Assembly: GCA_030141605.1 (NCBI GenBank)
Contig: JAQGDQ010002407.1
Span: 7,769 to 71,768 of the forward strand
DNA: 64,000 nucleotides
DNA from: Tubiluchus corallicola
Lineage: Eukaryota; Priapulida; Priapulimorpha; Priapulimorphida; Tubiluchidae
Reading direction: 5' to 3'
In this document: piece after piece, positions 35,311 to 45,456 of the stretch
Numbering within the stretch: position 1 is the first letter of the stretch
Layout of the letters: every line of letters begins with the position of its first letter
The notes under the pieces: generated by a model
Told to the model about the DNA's origin: nothing
The model's input: only the letters and a program-made list of their open reading frames with translations
Databases searched by the model: none
Made by a program: the position numbers and the translations under genes

Positions 35311-35365
35311 TTAACAAACATTAAAAAAATAAAACTTAATGGAAAACACATTCTTACTTTGAAAT

Positions 35366-35490
35366 GAGGCCTTTGCAAGACGAAGTATCTTGGATTAGAC
35401 GACTGAAAAACTCGATAAAATCCAACTTGCTAGCGTAAATGAGAATTTAAAATGTTAATAAAAAACTAAAGCAAAGGTCTTGCAAAACAT
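35366..35490 (+). repeat. Leader repeat upstream of the LPP20-type gene (right arm)
   Basis: Copy with the altered 3' end lacking the conserved ATG. The gene start is 95 bases further on. Mirror of 31777-31901. Confidence 0.68.
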
Positions 35491-35585
35491 GGAGAACTTA
35501 CTTAGCTTACGGCACAAGGTGAAATAAGCTAAACGTAGCATATCTGTTTTTAATATTAAAAATTAAACTTTAAAATCAAAGATCA

Positions 35586-36170
35586 ATGAAAAAGACACTT
35601 ACTCTTTTAATATCGGTATTAAGCGTGGCAGCCATAATCTCTTTTCCGTCATGCAGGGCAAAAAAAGCTGCCAAAAACATTTCGAAAGCTAATGTTGAAG
35701 TAGAAATTGAAAACTTCTGTCACGGCCCTAAATTTCAGTCGGACAAAAATTACTTTAGAGCTAGCGCAATTGGGGCTAGTAATAATCAATCCATATCTCA
35801 ACAAAAAGCTTACACTGCTGCGAGAAGCAGCCTGGCTTCTGTTCTCGAAACTCGTGTAAAAAGGGTGACAGACGCTTATGTAAAGTCTCTTGCTGTCAAT
35901 AATACAGAAGAATCTCAGGATAGGTATGAATACCTTGCAAGAGAGGTTGTAAGCCAAAGACTCGCAGGAACCCGCGTTATTTGCGAAAAACAAACAAAAA
36001 CGACTGATGGTACTTACAAAACATATGTAGCAATAGAACTATCAGGAGATGAAGTATTATCAGACATGAATAAACGTCTCTCTGAAGATGCAAAACTTCG
36101 TGTTGACTACAACTACGAGCGATTCAAAAAAGAATTTAACGCTGAAATGGAGAGATATGATGAGGAATAA
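35586..36170 (+). CDS. LPP20-type lipoprotein (right arm)
   Basis: Second, identical copy of the 194-residue lipoprotein with lipid attachment at Cys23. Here it follows the truncated GLUG copy instead of the intact one, but its leader repeat and terminator are kept, so it should be expressed alike. Confidence 0.75.
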   Translation: MKKTLTLLISVLSVAAIISFPSCRAKKAAKNISKANVEVEIENFCHGPKFQSDKNYFRASAIGASNNQSISQQKAYTAARSSLASVLETRVKRVTDAYVKSLAVNNTEESQDRYEYLAREVVSQRLAGTRVICEKQTKTTDGTYKTYVAIELSGDEVLSDMNKRLSEDAKLRVDYNYERFKKEFNAEMERYDEE

Positions 36171-36196
36171 TACAACTTAAAAAACAGAACTATAAT

Positions 36197-36242
36197 AAAA
36201 AGCTGATGCTGAATTTGATTAAAGTACAGCATCAGCTTTTTT
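36197..36242 (+). terminator. Rho-independent terminator after the LPP20-type gene (right arm)
   Basis: Stem AAAAGCTGATGCTG/CAGCATCAGCTTTT, loop AATTTGATTAAAGTA, T-run at the end. Confidence 0.9.
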
Positions 36243-36380
36243 ACATCTCTTTATTTAATAAATAGGAGATGTACATGGCGAAAGACTTTACTCTGCCACA
36301 CAACCGTGACCACTGAAAAGACTCGATCTCTGTGCTCAAATAAACATCATGCACAACACAGATCATGACCTTCTGGCTAT

Positions 36381-36510
36381 GAGACCTTTTCAAGATGAAA
36401 CACCTTGGCTCATGCTGAAAAAAATGCAAACTTTCAGCCCGCTAACAAATGAACACTTTGAACAAGGCACTCGCAAAAAGACAAACAAAAAATGAACTCT
36501 GTAAAACTTC
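36381..36510 (+). repeat. Leader repeat upstream of the transglutaminase-like gene (right arm)
   Basis: Terminal ATG at 36492 opens a 10-codon frame stopping at 36524, well before the gene at 36647. Mirror of 30757-30886. Confidence 0.68.
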
Positions 36511-36646
36511 CCTTTAGCATCTGAGCTGAAACAGATAACTTACTTAACACTTTCCCCCTATAAGTACTGTCAGTAGGTATTTAACAACCTGGGGAACTAT
36601 TATAAATCAAGGAAAAACAGAATAAAAAGCTTTAAAACAAAAAACT

Positions 36647-38122
36647 ATGAAAACAAAAATAACCATATACACACTACCTCCGCTATTGCTCACACTTCTC
36701 TCTTACAACCTTTCTTTCTCTCAAAACATAGAAGAAATGGGACGGCAGAGGGATAAATTTATGCAACAGCAGCAACAGGACTTTAAACAATATGTAGAAA
36801 AAAGAGATAAGGAGTTTGTAGCATTCCTTGAAAAACGATGGAAAGAACTTGATGTACTGACGAGTAAAAATAGAGACGAAACTCCCAAACCTGATAAAAT
36901 ACCCACTTATCTTCCGGAGCGGGATGCTGCGCCTCCTTCCCTCCCTGCCCGTATCCCAGAAATAATTACTCCCTGGGAAAAACCCGATTTAGTAGAGCCC
37001 TTACCGACTTCCCGGGTAGTGCCCACAGACGTTCCGGTAAAAAAAACATCCCTCACCTTCTATGGGAACAACCTTGACATATCTATTGACAACAACTTTA
37101 GCATACCGAAAATAACGAAAATAGACAACAAAACAATTGCCCGATTTTGGGAACAAATGGCCGGGACTAATCACCATGTTCTCCTTAGCAGTCTCGCAGA
37201 AGCAACGAAAAAACTGCAACTCAATGATTGGGGATTTTACCGGTTGACACAAGCAACACTACTGAAAACTTGTGGAAACAACACGCAAGCAACGCTGGCA
37301 ACATGGTTTTTACTTAACAAAGCCGGGTACTCTGCAAAAGTGGGATATGACGGTGCCGGTGGAGCTGTTCTTTTACTCCCTGCCAAAACTATAATATACG
37401 CCAGGCAGTATGTTATACTTAATGGTGAAAAATACTACTATGCAGAAAAACAAAAAAATAACAACCTCTATACTTACGATGAAGACTACAATGAAAAGGG
37501 GCGAATATTTGACATGGGATTTGCCAAGGCGTTAAACTTCGAAGGAAAAACATTCAGCCGGTCGTTCTTATTCTCATTTGAAGGGAAAAAATACAACATA
37601 GATATCAAATGTAACAGAGGTGTCATTGATTTTTACAATGACTATCCGGCAACAGAGTTACAAGTATACTTTAACACTCCAATATCCAAACAGCTGAAAA
37701 ACTCCCTATACTCACAACTAAAAAGAAATATCAATACTATGACAAAAAAGGAAAGAGCGGAGTTCCTACTATCATTTGTGCAGAACGCATTTAAATACAA
37801 AACAGACGGGGAACAATTTGGGAGGGAAAAATCATTCTTTGCCGAAGAGCTCTTTTATTACCCTTACTCCGACTGTGAAGACCGCGCTGTACTATTCTCT
37901 CACTTTGCCAAGCACCTTATCACTACTGACGTTGTTGGGCTACAGTACCCGGGGCATGCGGCAACAGCTATCGAGGGACAGGACTTTAGCGGAACTTACT
38001 TTGACATATCAGGCAGAAAATTTTATATCGCAGACCCTACATTTATAAATGCTTCAATTGGGGCGTCTATGCCAAAATATAAAAATAAACTCCCACACTT
38101 TATTGAAGTAGAAAACAAATAA
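36647..38122 (+). CDS. Exported transglutaminase-like protein (right arm)
   Basis: Identical second copy of the 491-residue exported protein with the Cys410-His437-Asp463 transglutaminase-type triad. The start is the first ATG before a clear signal peptide (MKTKITIYTLPPLLLTLLS), with an A-rich leader and no Shine-Dalgarno sequence, usual for Bacteroidota. Confidence 0.75.
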   Translation: MKTKITIYTLPPLLLTLLSYNLSFSQNIEEMGRQRDKFMQQQQQDFKQYVEKRDKEFVAFLEKRWKELDVLTSKNRDETPKPDKIPTYLPERDAAPPSLPARIPEIITPWEKPDLVEPLPTSRVVPTDVPVKKTSLTFYGNNLDISIDNNFSIPKITKIDNKTIARFWEQMAGTNHHVLLSSLAEATKKLQLNDWGFYRLTQATLLKTCGNNTQATLATWFLLNKAGYSAKVGYDGAGGAVLLLPAKTIIYARQYVILNGEKYYYAEKQKNNNLYTYDEDYNEKGRIFDMGFAKALNFEGKTFSRSFLFSFEGKKYNIDIKCNRGVIDFYNDYPATELQVYFNTPISKQLKNSLYSQLKRNINTMTKKERAEFLLSFVQNAFKYKTDGEQFGREKSFFAEELFYYPYSDCEDRAVLFSHFAKHLITTDVVGLQYPGHAATAIEGQDFSGTYFDISGRKFYIADPTFINASIGASMPKYKNKLPHFIEVENK

Positions 38123-38144
38123 CATAAACTCTTACAAAAATGGA

Positions 38145-38240
38145 CTAAAAGGCTTGCCCTGCCCAAAACAGCACATTGGCTTACGCTGAAAAACCGTCAA
38201 AAACAGCAACTTACTGACTTAAATGAGGTCTTTAAAGCAA
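38145..38240 (+). repeat. Leader repeat upstream of tyrA, distal truncated copy (right arm)
   Basis: Contains the 5' two-thirds of the family pattern and ends at GGTCTTTAAAGC, just before the second copy. Confidence 0.65.
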
Positions 38241-38255
38241 AATTTGACAAAATTG

Positions 38256-38412
38256 CAATACCTTTGCAACGCAAAACACCTTGGGATCACGCTGAGAAAA
38301 ATCGTTGAAATCCTTCAGCCTGATCATAAATAAACATTTTGACCAAAACTCTCACGAAAACTAATGAAGACGCTGCCTTTGCAAAAAAAAGGGATGAGCT
38401 TTGTAGAAACTC
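38256..38412 (+). repeat. Leader repeat upstream of tyrA, proximal copy (right arm)
   Basis: Its ATG (38394) opens an 18-codon frame whose TGA is at 38448-38450, nine bases before tyrA. Confidence 0.7.
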
Positions 38413-38459
38413 AATATAAAAAAGCAGGACAACCTGTTCGAACAAATTGATTTAAATAA

Positions 38460-39356
38460 ATGAAACTAACGATCATAGGGCTTGGGTTGATAGGGGGATC
38501 AATGGCAAAGGACTTGCGGAAGGCGGGATTTGCCACAGAAATAATTGGCGTTGATGTTAATCCTGCTCATGCCAGAGAAGCTGTAAAACTAGGGATTGTT
38601 GACCGCACAGGCACACTCAAGCCATCGGTAAAAAAAGCTGACATGGTACTGGTGGCTATTCCCGTAGATAAAATTATAACTGTGCTGCCTAAAGTACTTG
38701 ACTTGATTAGCCCCTCTACAACTGTTACAGACGTAGGCTCCTCAAAGCGCAGCATAGTCGCGAAAGTCAAAAACCACCCTAACCGCTCCTGCTTTGTACC
38801 TTCCCATCCAATGTCGGGAACGGAAAACAGTGGCCCGTCTGCTGCTACAGACAACCTGTTTGAAGGGAAAATATCTATTATTTGTGACCAGCAAGACTCT
38901 AAACCTCAGCATGTTGCAATAGTTGAGAAAATGTATCACTCCATGGGTATGTCAACGGCTTACATGTCTAGTGATGAACAGGATCATACCACGGCATTTG
39001 TATCACATCTTCCTCATGCTGCTGCATTTGCGCTTGCAAACGCTGTATTGGCAAAAGAGGATAGAAGCATTATTTTTGACCTGGCATCAGGTGGGTTCAG
39101 ATCAACTGTGAGACTTGCCAAAAGCTCTCCGGCAATGTGGGGCCCAATTTTTAAACAAAACAAAGACTACATATCGCAGGCGCTTGAAGTATACATAACC
39201 CACCTTCAGGAACTGAAAAGCAGTATTGAAAACAACGATAAAAATATGATGAAGCTTATAAACAAAGCCAACAGCATTCGTGAAGTGCTCGAAAATGATA
39301 ACCCATCATTAACAAAAAGTGAAAAAACAATAGTGAAACTATATACAAAAAGTTGA
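38460..39356 (+). CDS. tyrA: Prephenate dehydrogenase (right arm)
   Basis: Identical second copy of the 298-residue tyrosine-pathway enzyme (Rossmann GLGLIGGS, HPMSGTE). Its stop is three bases before the DAHP synthase/chorismate mutase start, so translation of the pair is likely coupled. Confidence 0.92.
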   Translation: MKLTIIGLGLIGGSMAKDLRKAGFATEIIGVDVNPAHAREAVKLGIVDRTGTLKPSVKKADMVLVAIPVDKIITVLPKVLDLISPSTTVTDVGSSKRSIVAKVKNHPNRSCFVPSHPMSGTENSGPSAATDNLFEGKISIICDQQDSKPQHVAIVEKMYHSMGMSTAYMSSDEQDHTTAFVSHLPHAAAFALANAVLAKEDRSIIFDLASGGFRSTVRLAKSSPAMWGPIFKQNKDYISQALEVYITHLQELKSSIENNDKNMMKLINKANSIREVLENDNPSLTKSEKTIVKLYTKS

Positions 39357-39359
39357 TTT

Positions 39360-40448
39360 ATGCATACAAAAATGGGAATAAACCCTGTCAATCACTGGCT
39401 CCCCGATATTGATAATCCCTTGTTAATAGCGGGGCCGTGCAGCCTTGAAACAGAGGAGCAGGCAATCGCTACCGCCAGAGAATTGGCAAAAGACAAAAGG
39501 GTGTTTATCTTTCGCGGAGGGGTGTGGAAGCCGCGTACTCGCCCGGGCTCTTTTGAAGGGGTGGGAAGCGTAGGGCTTGAATGGATGAAAAAAGTTAAAA
39601 ATGAAACCGGTCTTCGCATAGGAACAGAAGTAGCTAATGCCTCCCATGTTGAAGAATGCTTAAAAGCGGATATAGATATCTTATGGATAGGGGCGCGTTC
39701 AACGGCATCTCCTTTCGTTGTACAGGAAATTGCTGATGTATTAAAAGGAACCGACAAGGTGGTAATGGTAAAAAATCCGGTTAACCCTGACGTTCAACTG
39801 TGGATAGGGGCATTGGAGAGGCTGAACCGCTCCGGAATAGATAACCTTGTTGCCATACACCGTGGGTTTACACCGTTTACAGAAACAAAATACCGCAACT
39901 ATCCGGGATGGAAAACGATTATTGAACTAAAGCGCCTTTTACCCAAACTACCAATAATTTGCGACCCAAGCCATATAGCGGGAGAAAGAAAATTCCTTTT
40001 TGAAATATCGCAAAAAGCATTTGATATGGGGATGGACGGACTTATGCTGGAGGTCCACATAAACCCGTCATTGGCCCTTAGTGATAAAGAACAACAAATA
40101 ACACCTGCCGGGCTGGGCGAAATACTTGATAAACTGGTTATAAAATATGAACACCCTAACGATCCGCAATTTGAAAACCAGCTTGATCATCTAAGAGAAA
40201 GAATTGATGAAATTGACTGTGAAATACTTGAAATGCTCTCATCAAGAGCGGAGATTGTAAAAAAAATAGGAAAATTTAAAAAAGAGAACAAAGCTACTGT
40301 CCTTCAAATAGACAGATTTACATCTATGATAGAAGAAAGACTCTCGTTAGCGAAAAAACTACACATGAACGATATGTTTGTAAAAACCCTTTTTCAGCTA
40401 ATTCATGAGGACTCTGTTCGTCAACAATCAGAAATGATTAATAAATAA
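39360..40448 (+). CDS. DAHP synthase / chorismate mutase (right arm)
   Basis: Identical second copy of the 362-residue fusion: aldolase-type DAHP synthase followed by AroQ chorismate mutase. The frame starts MHTKMGINPVNHWLP; the second Met (39372) is an alternative start that would shorten it by four residues. Confidence 0.93.
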   Translation: MHTKMGINPVNHWLPDIDNPLLIAGPCSLETEEQAIATARELAKDKRVFIFRGGVWKPRTRPGSFEGVGSVGLEWMKKVKNETGLRIGTEVANASHVEECLKADIDILWIGARSTASPFVVQEIADVLKGTDKVVMVKNPVNPDVQLWIGALERLNRSGIDNLVAIHRGFTPFTETKYRNYPGWKTIIELKRLLPKLPIICDPSHIAGERKFLFEISQKAFDMGMDGLMLEVHINPSLALSDKEQQITPAGLGEILDKLVIKYEHPNDPQFENQLDHLRERIDEIDCEILEMLSSRAEIVKKIGKFKKENKATVLQIDRFTSMIEERLSLAKKLHMNDMFVKTLFQLIHEDSVRQQSEMINK

Positions 40449-40456
40449 CAGCTAAA

Positions 40457-40566
40457 AACCTTTGCAAAGGAGAAAAAATTGACTCGAGTTGGAAAATAAT
40501 CCGCCCCTCTAACTACTAATGTAAATGAGGGCTTTGAAGCGAGCTTTCACGAAAATATTAATTTTA
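40457..40566 (+). repeat. Leader repeat upstream of icd (right arm)
   Basis: Begins within nine bases of the preceding stop codon; lacks the 3' ATG block. Mirror of 26701-26810. Confidence 0.65.
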
Positions 40567-40713
40567 AAAAACCTCAAAACTGAATAAAAAATACTATCTT
40601 CGATTTTGCGAAGCAGAAGCGTTACAAAGTGGGGAAAATAGATGAAAGATTGCAGATCTCTGCTAACTGGAAACTATTAACTTATAATTTATGAATTAAT
40701 AAAAAGATCTGTC

Positions 40714-41937
40714 ATGAAAAAGATTAAAGTGGTTGCCCCTGTTGTGGAGCTTGATGGTGATGAAATGACCAGGATTATATGGAAAATGATAAAAAATCAG
40801 TTGATAAAACCATATCTTGACCTGGATATCAAGTATTTTGATCTTGGAATTGAACATCGCGATGAAACGAGGGATCAGGTAACTGTTGATGCTGCCTATG
40901 CAATAAAAAAACATAAAGTAGGGATTAAGTGCGCAACCATTACACCTGACGAGAAGAGGGTAGAAGAATTTGGGCTGAAAGAGATGTACAAATCCCCAAA
41001 TGGAACGATTAGAAACATTATTGGGGGGACTATATTTAGAGAGCCCATCTTTGTGAAAAATGTTCCGCGTCTGGTTCCTCAGTGGAAGGGGCCCATAATA
41101 ATAGGGCGTCACGCTTTTGGCGATCAATACAGGGCTGTAGACATAACAGTGAAGAAGCCGGGTACGCTAACGATGTCATTTACTCCTGACGATGGATCTG
41201 ACCCGGAACACCACAATGTTTATCATTTTGATGGAGCGGGAATTGCACTATCTATGTACAACACGGAAGAATCTATCAGGGGATTTGCACATAGCTGTTT
41301 CAAAATGGCGCTCCTTAAAAAATGGCCGCTCTACCTTTCTACAAAAAATACCATTCTCAAAAAATATGATGGCTTCTTTAAAGATATTTTCCAGGAAACA
41401 TACGAAAGCAAATACTACGAGGAATTTAAAAATGCCGGAATTATTTACGAGCACCGCCTTATTGACGACATGGTAGCTGCGGCTTTGAAGTGGGAAGGCA
41501 ACTTTGTGTGGGCATGCAAAAACTATGATGGCGATGTACAATCGGATACGGTTGCTCAGGGATTTGGGTCGCTCGGACTTATGACATCTGTACTAATGGT
41601 TCCGGATGGAGATATAGTAGAAGCTGAAGCTGCACATGGGACTGTTACACGACATTACAGAGAGCATCAGAAAGGAAACCCTACATCAACAAACCCCATA
41701 GCATCAATATACGCATGGACAAAGGGACTGGCTTTTAGAGGGAAACTGGATGATAATAGAGAACTAATCAGCTTTACAGACAAGCTGGAAAGGACCTGTG
41801 TTGATGTGGTCGAATCGGGCAAAATGACCAAAGACTTGGCATTGGCTATATATGGTAAAACTATGAAACGGGAGCACTATTTGACAACAGAAGAATTTAT
41901 AGACGCATTGGCATCTGAGTTGAATAAAAGGGTATAG
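40714..41937 (+). CDS. icd: NADP-dependent isocitrate dehydrogenase (right arm)
   Basis: Identical second copy of the 407-residue TCA-cycle enzyme. Duplication of a single-copy central-metabolism gene inside the arm is one reason to suspect that the palindrome may not be a stable chromosomal state. Confidence 0.95.
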   Translation: MKKIKVVAPVVELDGDEMTRIIWKMIKNQLIKPYLDLDIKYFDLGIEHRDETRDQVTVDAAYAIKKHKVGIKCATITPDEKRVEEFGLKEMYKSPNGTIRNIIGGTIFREPIFVKNVPRLVPQWKGPIIIGRHAFGDQYRAVDITVKKPGTLTMSFTPDDGSDPEHHNVYHFDGAGIALSMYNTEESIRGFAHSCFKMALLKKWPLYLSTKNTILKKYDGFFKDIFQETYESKYYEEFKNAGIIYEHRLIDDMVAAALKWEGNFVWACKNYDGDVQSDTVAQGFGSLGLMTSVLMVPDGDIVEAEAAHGTVTRHYREHQKGNPTSTNPIASIYAWTKGLAFRGKLDDNRELISFTDKLERTCVDVVESGKMTKDLALAIYGKTMKREHYLTTEEFIDALASELNKRV

Positions 41938-42026
41938 CTCTATGAAACTGTTTATAAAACCTTGAAAATGTAAATCAAGCTATGAATTACTTTTTTCGTA
42001 ACTTTGGGAGGAGGTGAAATATCAAA

Positions 42027-42166
42027 ACCTTTGCAAGAAAAGGCGAAGATTTGATCCACTCTGGAATAATCAAGAAAAGAGCAGCAAATTACTGATGTAA
42101 ATGAGCTTTGTGAAGAATATTTTCACGAAACACTAATAAAAAGATGAGCTTTGCAAAGAGCTCATA
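42027..42166 (+). repeat. Leader repeat upstream of ferritin gene (right arm)
   Basis: The most complete copy. ATG at 42144 starts MSFAKSSYRNKKV; its TAA (42183-42185) is two bases from the ferritin ATG at 42188. Confidence 0.8.
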
Positions 42167-42187
42167 CCGTAACAAAAAAGTGTAAAA

Positions 42188-42700
42188 ATGATAAAAAAGA
42201 AGATTGAAAAGTCGGTTAATGATCAAATAAATGCAGAGTTTTTCTCTGCATACCTCTATCTTTCAATGTCTGCTTACTTTGAAAACATAGGCCTATCTGG
42301 ATTTGCAAACTGGATGCTAGTACAGTTTAAAGAAGAGCAAGCACATGCGTTGAAACTCTTTAATTATATAAATGAACGTGGAGGAAAAGTTGAATTAGCT
42401 CCCATTTCTGAAAATGTACCTGTTGGCTTTAATGGTGTAATTGACGTATTTGAACAGACACTGGCACACGAGCAAATGATTACAGAGCGGATCAATAAAA
42501 TGATGGATATCGCTATAAAAGAAAGAGACTATGCAACAAAAAGCTTCTTGCAATGGTTTGTAGACGAGCAAGTGGAGGAGGAATCAAGCGTAGAAGACAT
42601 ACTTAATAACCTGAAAATTATTAATGGAGAAGGACAGGGACTGCTTATGATGGATAGAGAAATGGGCACCCGCACCTTCAATGACCTGGAACAAAAATAG
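42188..42700 (+). CDS. ftnA: Bacterial non-haem ferritin (right arm)
   Basis: Identical second copy of the 170-residue iron-storage protein with ferroxidase ligands Glu17, Glu50, His53, Glu95 and Gln128. The OmpA/LysM gene follows after 77 bases. Confidence 0.93.
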   Translation: MIKKKIEKSVNDQINAEFFSAYLYLSMSAYFENIGLSGFANWMLVQFKEEQAHALKLFNYINERGGKVELAPISENVPVGFNGVIDVFEQTLAHEQMITERINKMMDIAIKERDYATKSFLQWFVDEQVEEESSVEDILNNLKIINGEGQGLLMMDREMGTRTFNDLEQK

Positions 42701-42777
42701 ACCTATCTGTTTCTCATACGAAATGAAACTAGGATTATATTATCTTACTGTAATGCACAAATAAAACAATAAAAATT

Positions 42778-45099
42778 ATGAAAATGGCTTTTATCTATTT
42801 AAGTATTGCGGTACTTTCATTGCTGCCTACCTCTCTGTGTAGTGCACAAAATACCACCTCAAACACTAAAATGTTGGATAAATGGTATATCATGGAAGAT
42901 CGTATGTTAGGAACCAATTGCCTAATGCGTTTTGACACGCTGGATATCCCTTTACTGCCTAACCTGGGTATTGGTGCAAAAGATGGAATGCTATACCATG
43001 CTAGGGATTTCTCTGTGTCCGATCCCGGCAAAATCAGGCGGGACTATAGTGTTGAATTTGAAAACATGAAAAAAATGCGGAACAAAAGCTCAATACATGC
43101 CGGAGCGAAACTATATATAACAAACTTCTCAGACATAGAAAAAACAGGAGAGGTTAACATACAGGCTATCGACTCTCACTTTAGTTGGGATAATGACAGT
43201 ACCGTTTACTATACCAAACTTCATCGCAGAAGATATGAAATATGTAGCGCTTCTAAGGGATCGGATGAGGAAAAGCTGATCTTTGAGGACTTCAAGAAAA
43301 TAAACAAAAAAATGAAAATGCATCCGACTGTCTTTGATAACGGATCTAAAATGATCTTTGTAGTAGATGATAAAACAAAAGATAGGAGAAAACAGGCAAA
43401 CTTGTATTTATCCCACAAAAGCAGAATAGGGAAAGGGAGATGGAGTGAGCCGAAAGTCTTGGATAACTATGTAAACTCAACTGGCAATGATATATTTCCT
43501 GAAGTCGTAAACGATTCATTACTGATATTCTCATCCGATAGGGAAAAAGGAGACATGCTATATCTCTACTGGAAAAACCTTAATGACCCTAGCCACAAAG
43601 CGGAAAAACTATCTTACCCTTTCAACCAGGGAGGATACAACTTCTCATTTCGACAAATGGATGACTCCAATATATTTGTTTATACACTGTTGAAACTTAA
43701 TGGAGAAGAAGACCCCGGACTATTTGAAAACTCCCCAAAAAAAGAGACACACTCTGAAATATCAGGGAATACAGTGAAACTTACCGTGAAGGATATCGTA
43801 ACAATAAACTGGGGAGAACTTGTTGAACCTGAGAAGAGCGAAAAATGGGAAGATCTGGTGCTTTACAAGGGGGAAGACAGTAAACTTCCCATTTACGGAG
43901 TCCCTGTATTTGATGATAATAGCTTTACCAGTATCAATAGCGTAAAATATGCAGGAGGGAATAAAGTTATTTTTACTGCCGGAGAAGATATGCAAAAAGG
44001 AGTACTACACCGTGCAGAAAAAAAAGATGGAACATGGTCTAATCCGGAAGCATTGCCGGTAGAATTTTTATCAAACTCCCCTATATATCCTCTTGCTGTA
44101 ATAAATGACTCACTGCTGGTTATGTCGAGCCTCAATGAAGGAGGCTTTGAAAACACCTACCTTATGAACCTGAATGAGAAAGCGCAACTACTCTCGGAAG
44201 GTGCAGGCATAGCCAATCTCATATGTGACTGGAAGGCCGTAACACACTATGCAAGCAATGACCTCTCTCTGGTGAAACTCGAAACATTACTATTGACGCA
44301 AGTAACGCCGCCGCCTGCAGAAGAAAGACCATCAGAAAAAAAAGTACAGATTCAACTACCAACTGGGGGTGAAATTACTAGGCGTATATTCCCTCAGTAC
44401 TTTGACCACAATGTCTATAAAAGAACATACTCCGATATTGACAAATTCTCTCTCTCTCTTATAGCTGAAGAAGTTATACGACACAATACACGTATTGTAA
44501 TTACCGGACTGGCAGACAAAGTCGGTGATGCCCGTTACAACTTATGGCTATCTGAAAAGCGGGCGGGAAGAATTGCTGAAATATTGATAGAAAATAGTAT
44601 TCCGCATGACAAAATATCAATAATAGCCCATGGAGAATACTCTCCCTTCTTTCATCAAAATAGTACAAAAAATAGGGTAGCACTGATATCACTGCACCGG
44701 CACATAGACCTGCCTTCAATGAATGAAGGGGAAATTGTTTTGACCAACAAAAACGAACAATTCCTGGAAATGGATGAAATTAAATTTGAATCAAGAGAAG
44801 AACTGACAGACCTCCTTAGAATGGAGTGTGACGTACTAGCCTCAAAAGGGTTTGGGTGGTTCCTGGTAAAAGGCGCTTACAAGCCGTCTCCGAGAAATGT
44901 TGATGATGCAACGGACAACTACAAAACATCCTTCTTTTTACACACAGTAGAAGCAGGCGAAACAGTATGGAAACTGGGAGATAAATATGGAGTACATCCA
45001 CGTGAAATACTTTTAATAAATAATATTCAGGAGAAGTACACATTACAAATTGGAGACAAACTGCGTATCCCTGGAGATAAAGGAGTAAAAAAACCATAA
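42778..45099 (+). CDS. Exported OmpA-family / LysM protein (right arm)
   Basis: Identical second copy of the 773-residue envelope protein: signal peptide, propeller-like repeats, OmpA domain near 545-660, LysM at the end. MKM start: the second Met (42784) is a possible alternative. Confidence 0.85.
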   Translation: MKMAFIYLSIAVLSLLPTSLCSAQNTTSNTKMLDKWYIMEDRMLGTNCLMRFDTLDIPLLPNLGIGAKDGMLYHARDFSVSDPGKIRRDYSVEFENMKKMRNKSSIHAGAKLYITNFSDIEKTGEVNIQAIDSHFSWDNDSTVYYTKLHRRRYEICSASKGSDEEKLIFEDFKKINKKMKMHPTVFDNGSKMIFVVDDKTKDRRKQANLYLSHKSRIGKGRWSEPKVLDNYVNSTGNDIFPEVVNDSLLIFSSDREKGDMLYLYWKNLNDPSHKAEKLSYPFNQGGYNFSFRQMDDSNIFVYTLLKLNGEEDPGLFENSPKKETHSEISGNTVKLTVKDIVTINWGELVEPEKSEKWEDLVLYKGEDSKLPIYGVPVFDDNSFTSINSVKYAGGNKVIFTAGEDMQKGVLHRAEKKDGTWSNPEALPVEFLSNSPIYPLAVINDSLLVMSSLNEGGFENTYLMNLNEKAQLLSEGAGIANLICDWKAVTHYASNDLSLVKLETLLLTQVTPPPAEERPSEKKVQIQLPTGGEITRRIFPQYFDHNVYKRTYSDIDKFSLSLIAEEVIRHNTRIVITGLADKVGDARYNLWLSEKRAGRIAEILIENSIPHDKISIIAHGEYSPFFHQNSTKNRVALISLHRHIDLPSMNEGEIVLTNKNEQFLEMDEIKFESREELTDLLRMECDVLASKGFGWFLVKGAYKPSPRNVDDATDNYKTSFFLHTVEAGETVWKLGDKYGVHPREILLINNIQEKYTLQIGDKLRIPGDKGVKKP

Positions 45100-45140
45100 C
45101 TCGCAGGATCAAATAACATAAGGAGAAAAAGAAAACCTCT

Positions 45141-45203
45141 CACACGTGACTAAAAGAGGGTGACACCGTTGAAAAACTGAAACATAAACTTGGTGTCTTG
45201 TAA
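45141..45203 (+). pseudogene. Frameshifted LysM fragment (right arm)
   Basis: HVTKR in one frame and GDTVEKLKHKLGVL in the next, separated by one extra G; same decay as at 22064-22126, so the frameshift predates the arm duplication. Confidence 0.4.
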
Positions 45204-45300
45204 ATACGTAAAATAAACAACACCCCTTCAGGCTGCGTAAATTGATAGCTGGTAAGTGGCTGCTGGCACTCTACCTTTCTGGCAAGGTGGAATAGTGAAC

Positions 45301-45440
45301 TGAGACTTTTGCAAAGCAAATGCTTTGGTTTAGGCTGAGTAAAGACTCGATGAAAATCGTAGTTTACGGATGTAAATCAGGATATTGAAGAGGATTTGGC
45401 GAAAATATTAATAAAAAGATGAGCTTCGCAGAGAGCTCTA
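45301..45440 (+). repeat. Leader repeat upstream of the histidine kinase (right arm)
   Basis: ATG at 45419 opens a 24-codon frame overlapping the kinase start at 45457 out of frame. Confidence 0.78.
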
Positions 45441-45456
45441 AACGTACCTTTCCAAT

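Larger units (their letters stand above)
36171..36646. other. Intergenic region between LPP20-type and transglutaminase-like genes (right arm)
   Basis: 476 bp: terminator (36197-36242), an ACATCTC/GAGATGT stem at about 36243-36275, a featureless stretch, the leader repeat (36381-36510), then 135 bases with nothing recognised up to the transglutaminase-like gene. Confidence 0.5.
38123..38459. other. Intergenic region upstream of tyrA (right arm)
   Basis: 337 bp filled by two head-to-tail leader repeats (38145-38240, 38256-38412), with TAccTTTG at 38259-38266. Confidence 0.6.
45100..45456. other. Intergenic region upstream of the histidine kinase gene (right arm)
   Basis: 357 bp: LysM fragment (45141-45203), about 100 bases without recognisable content, then the leader repeat (45301-45440). 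Confidence 0.5.
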
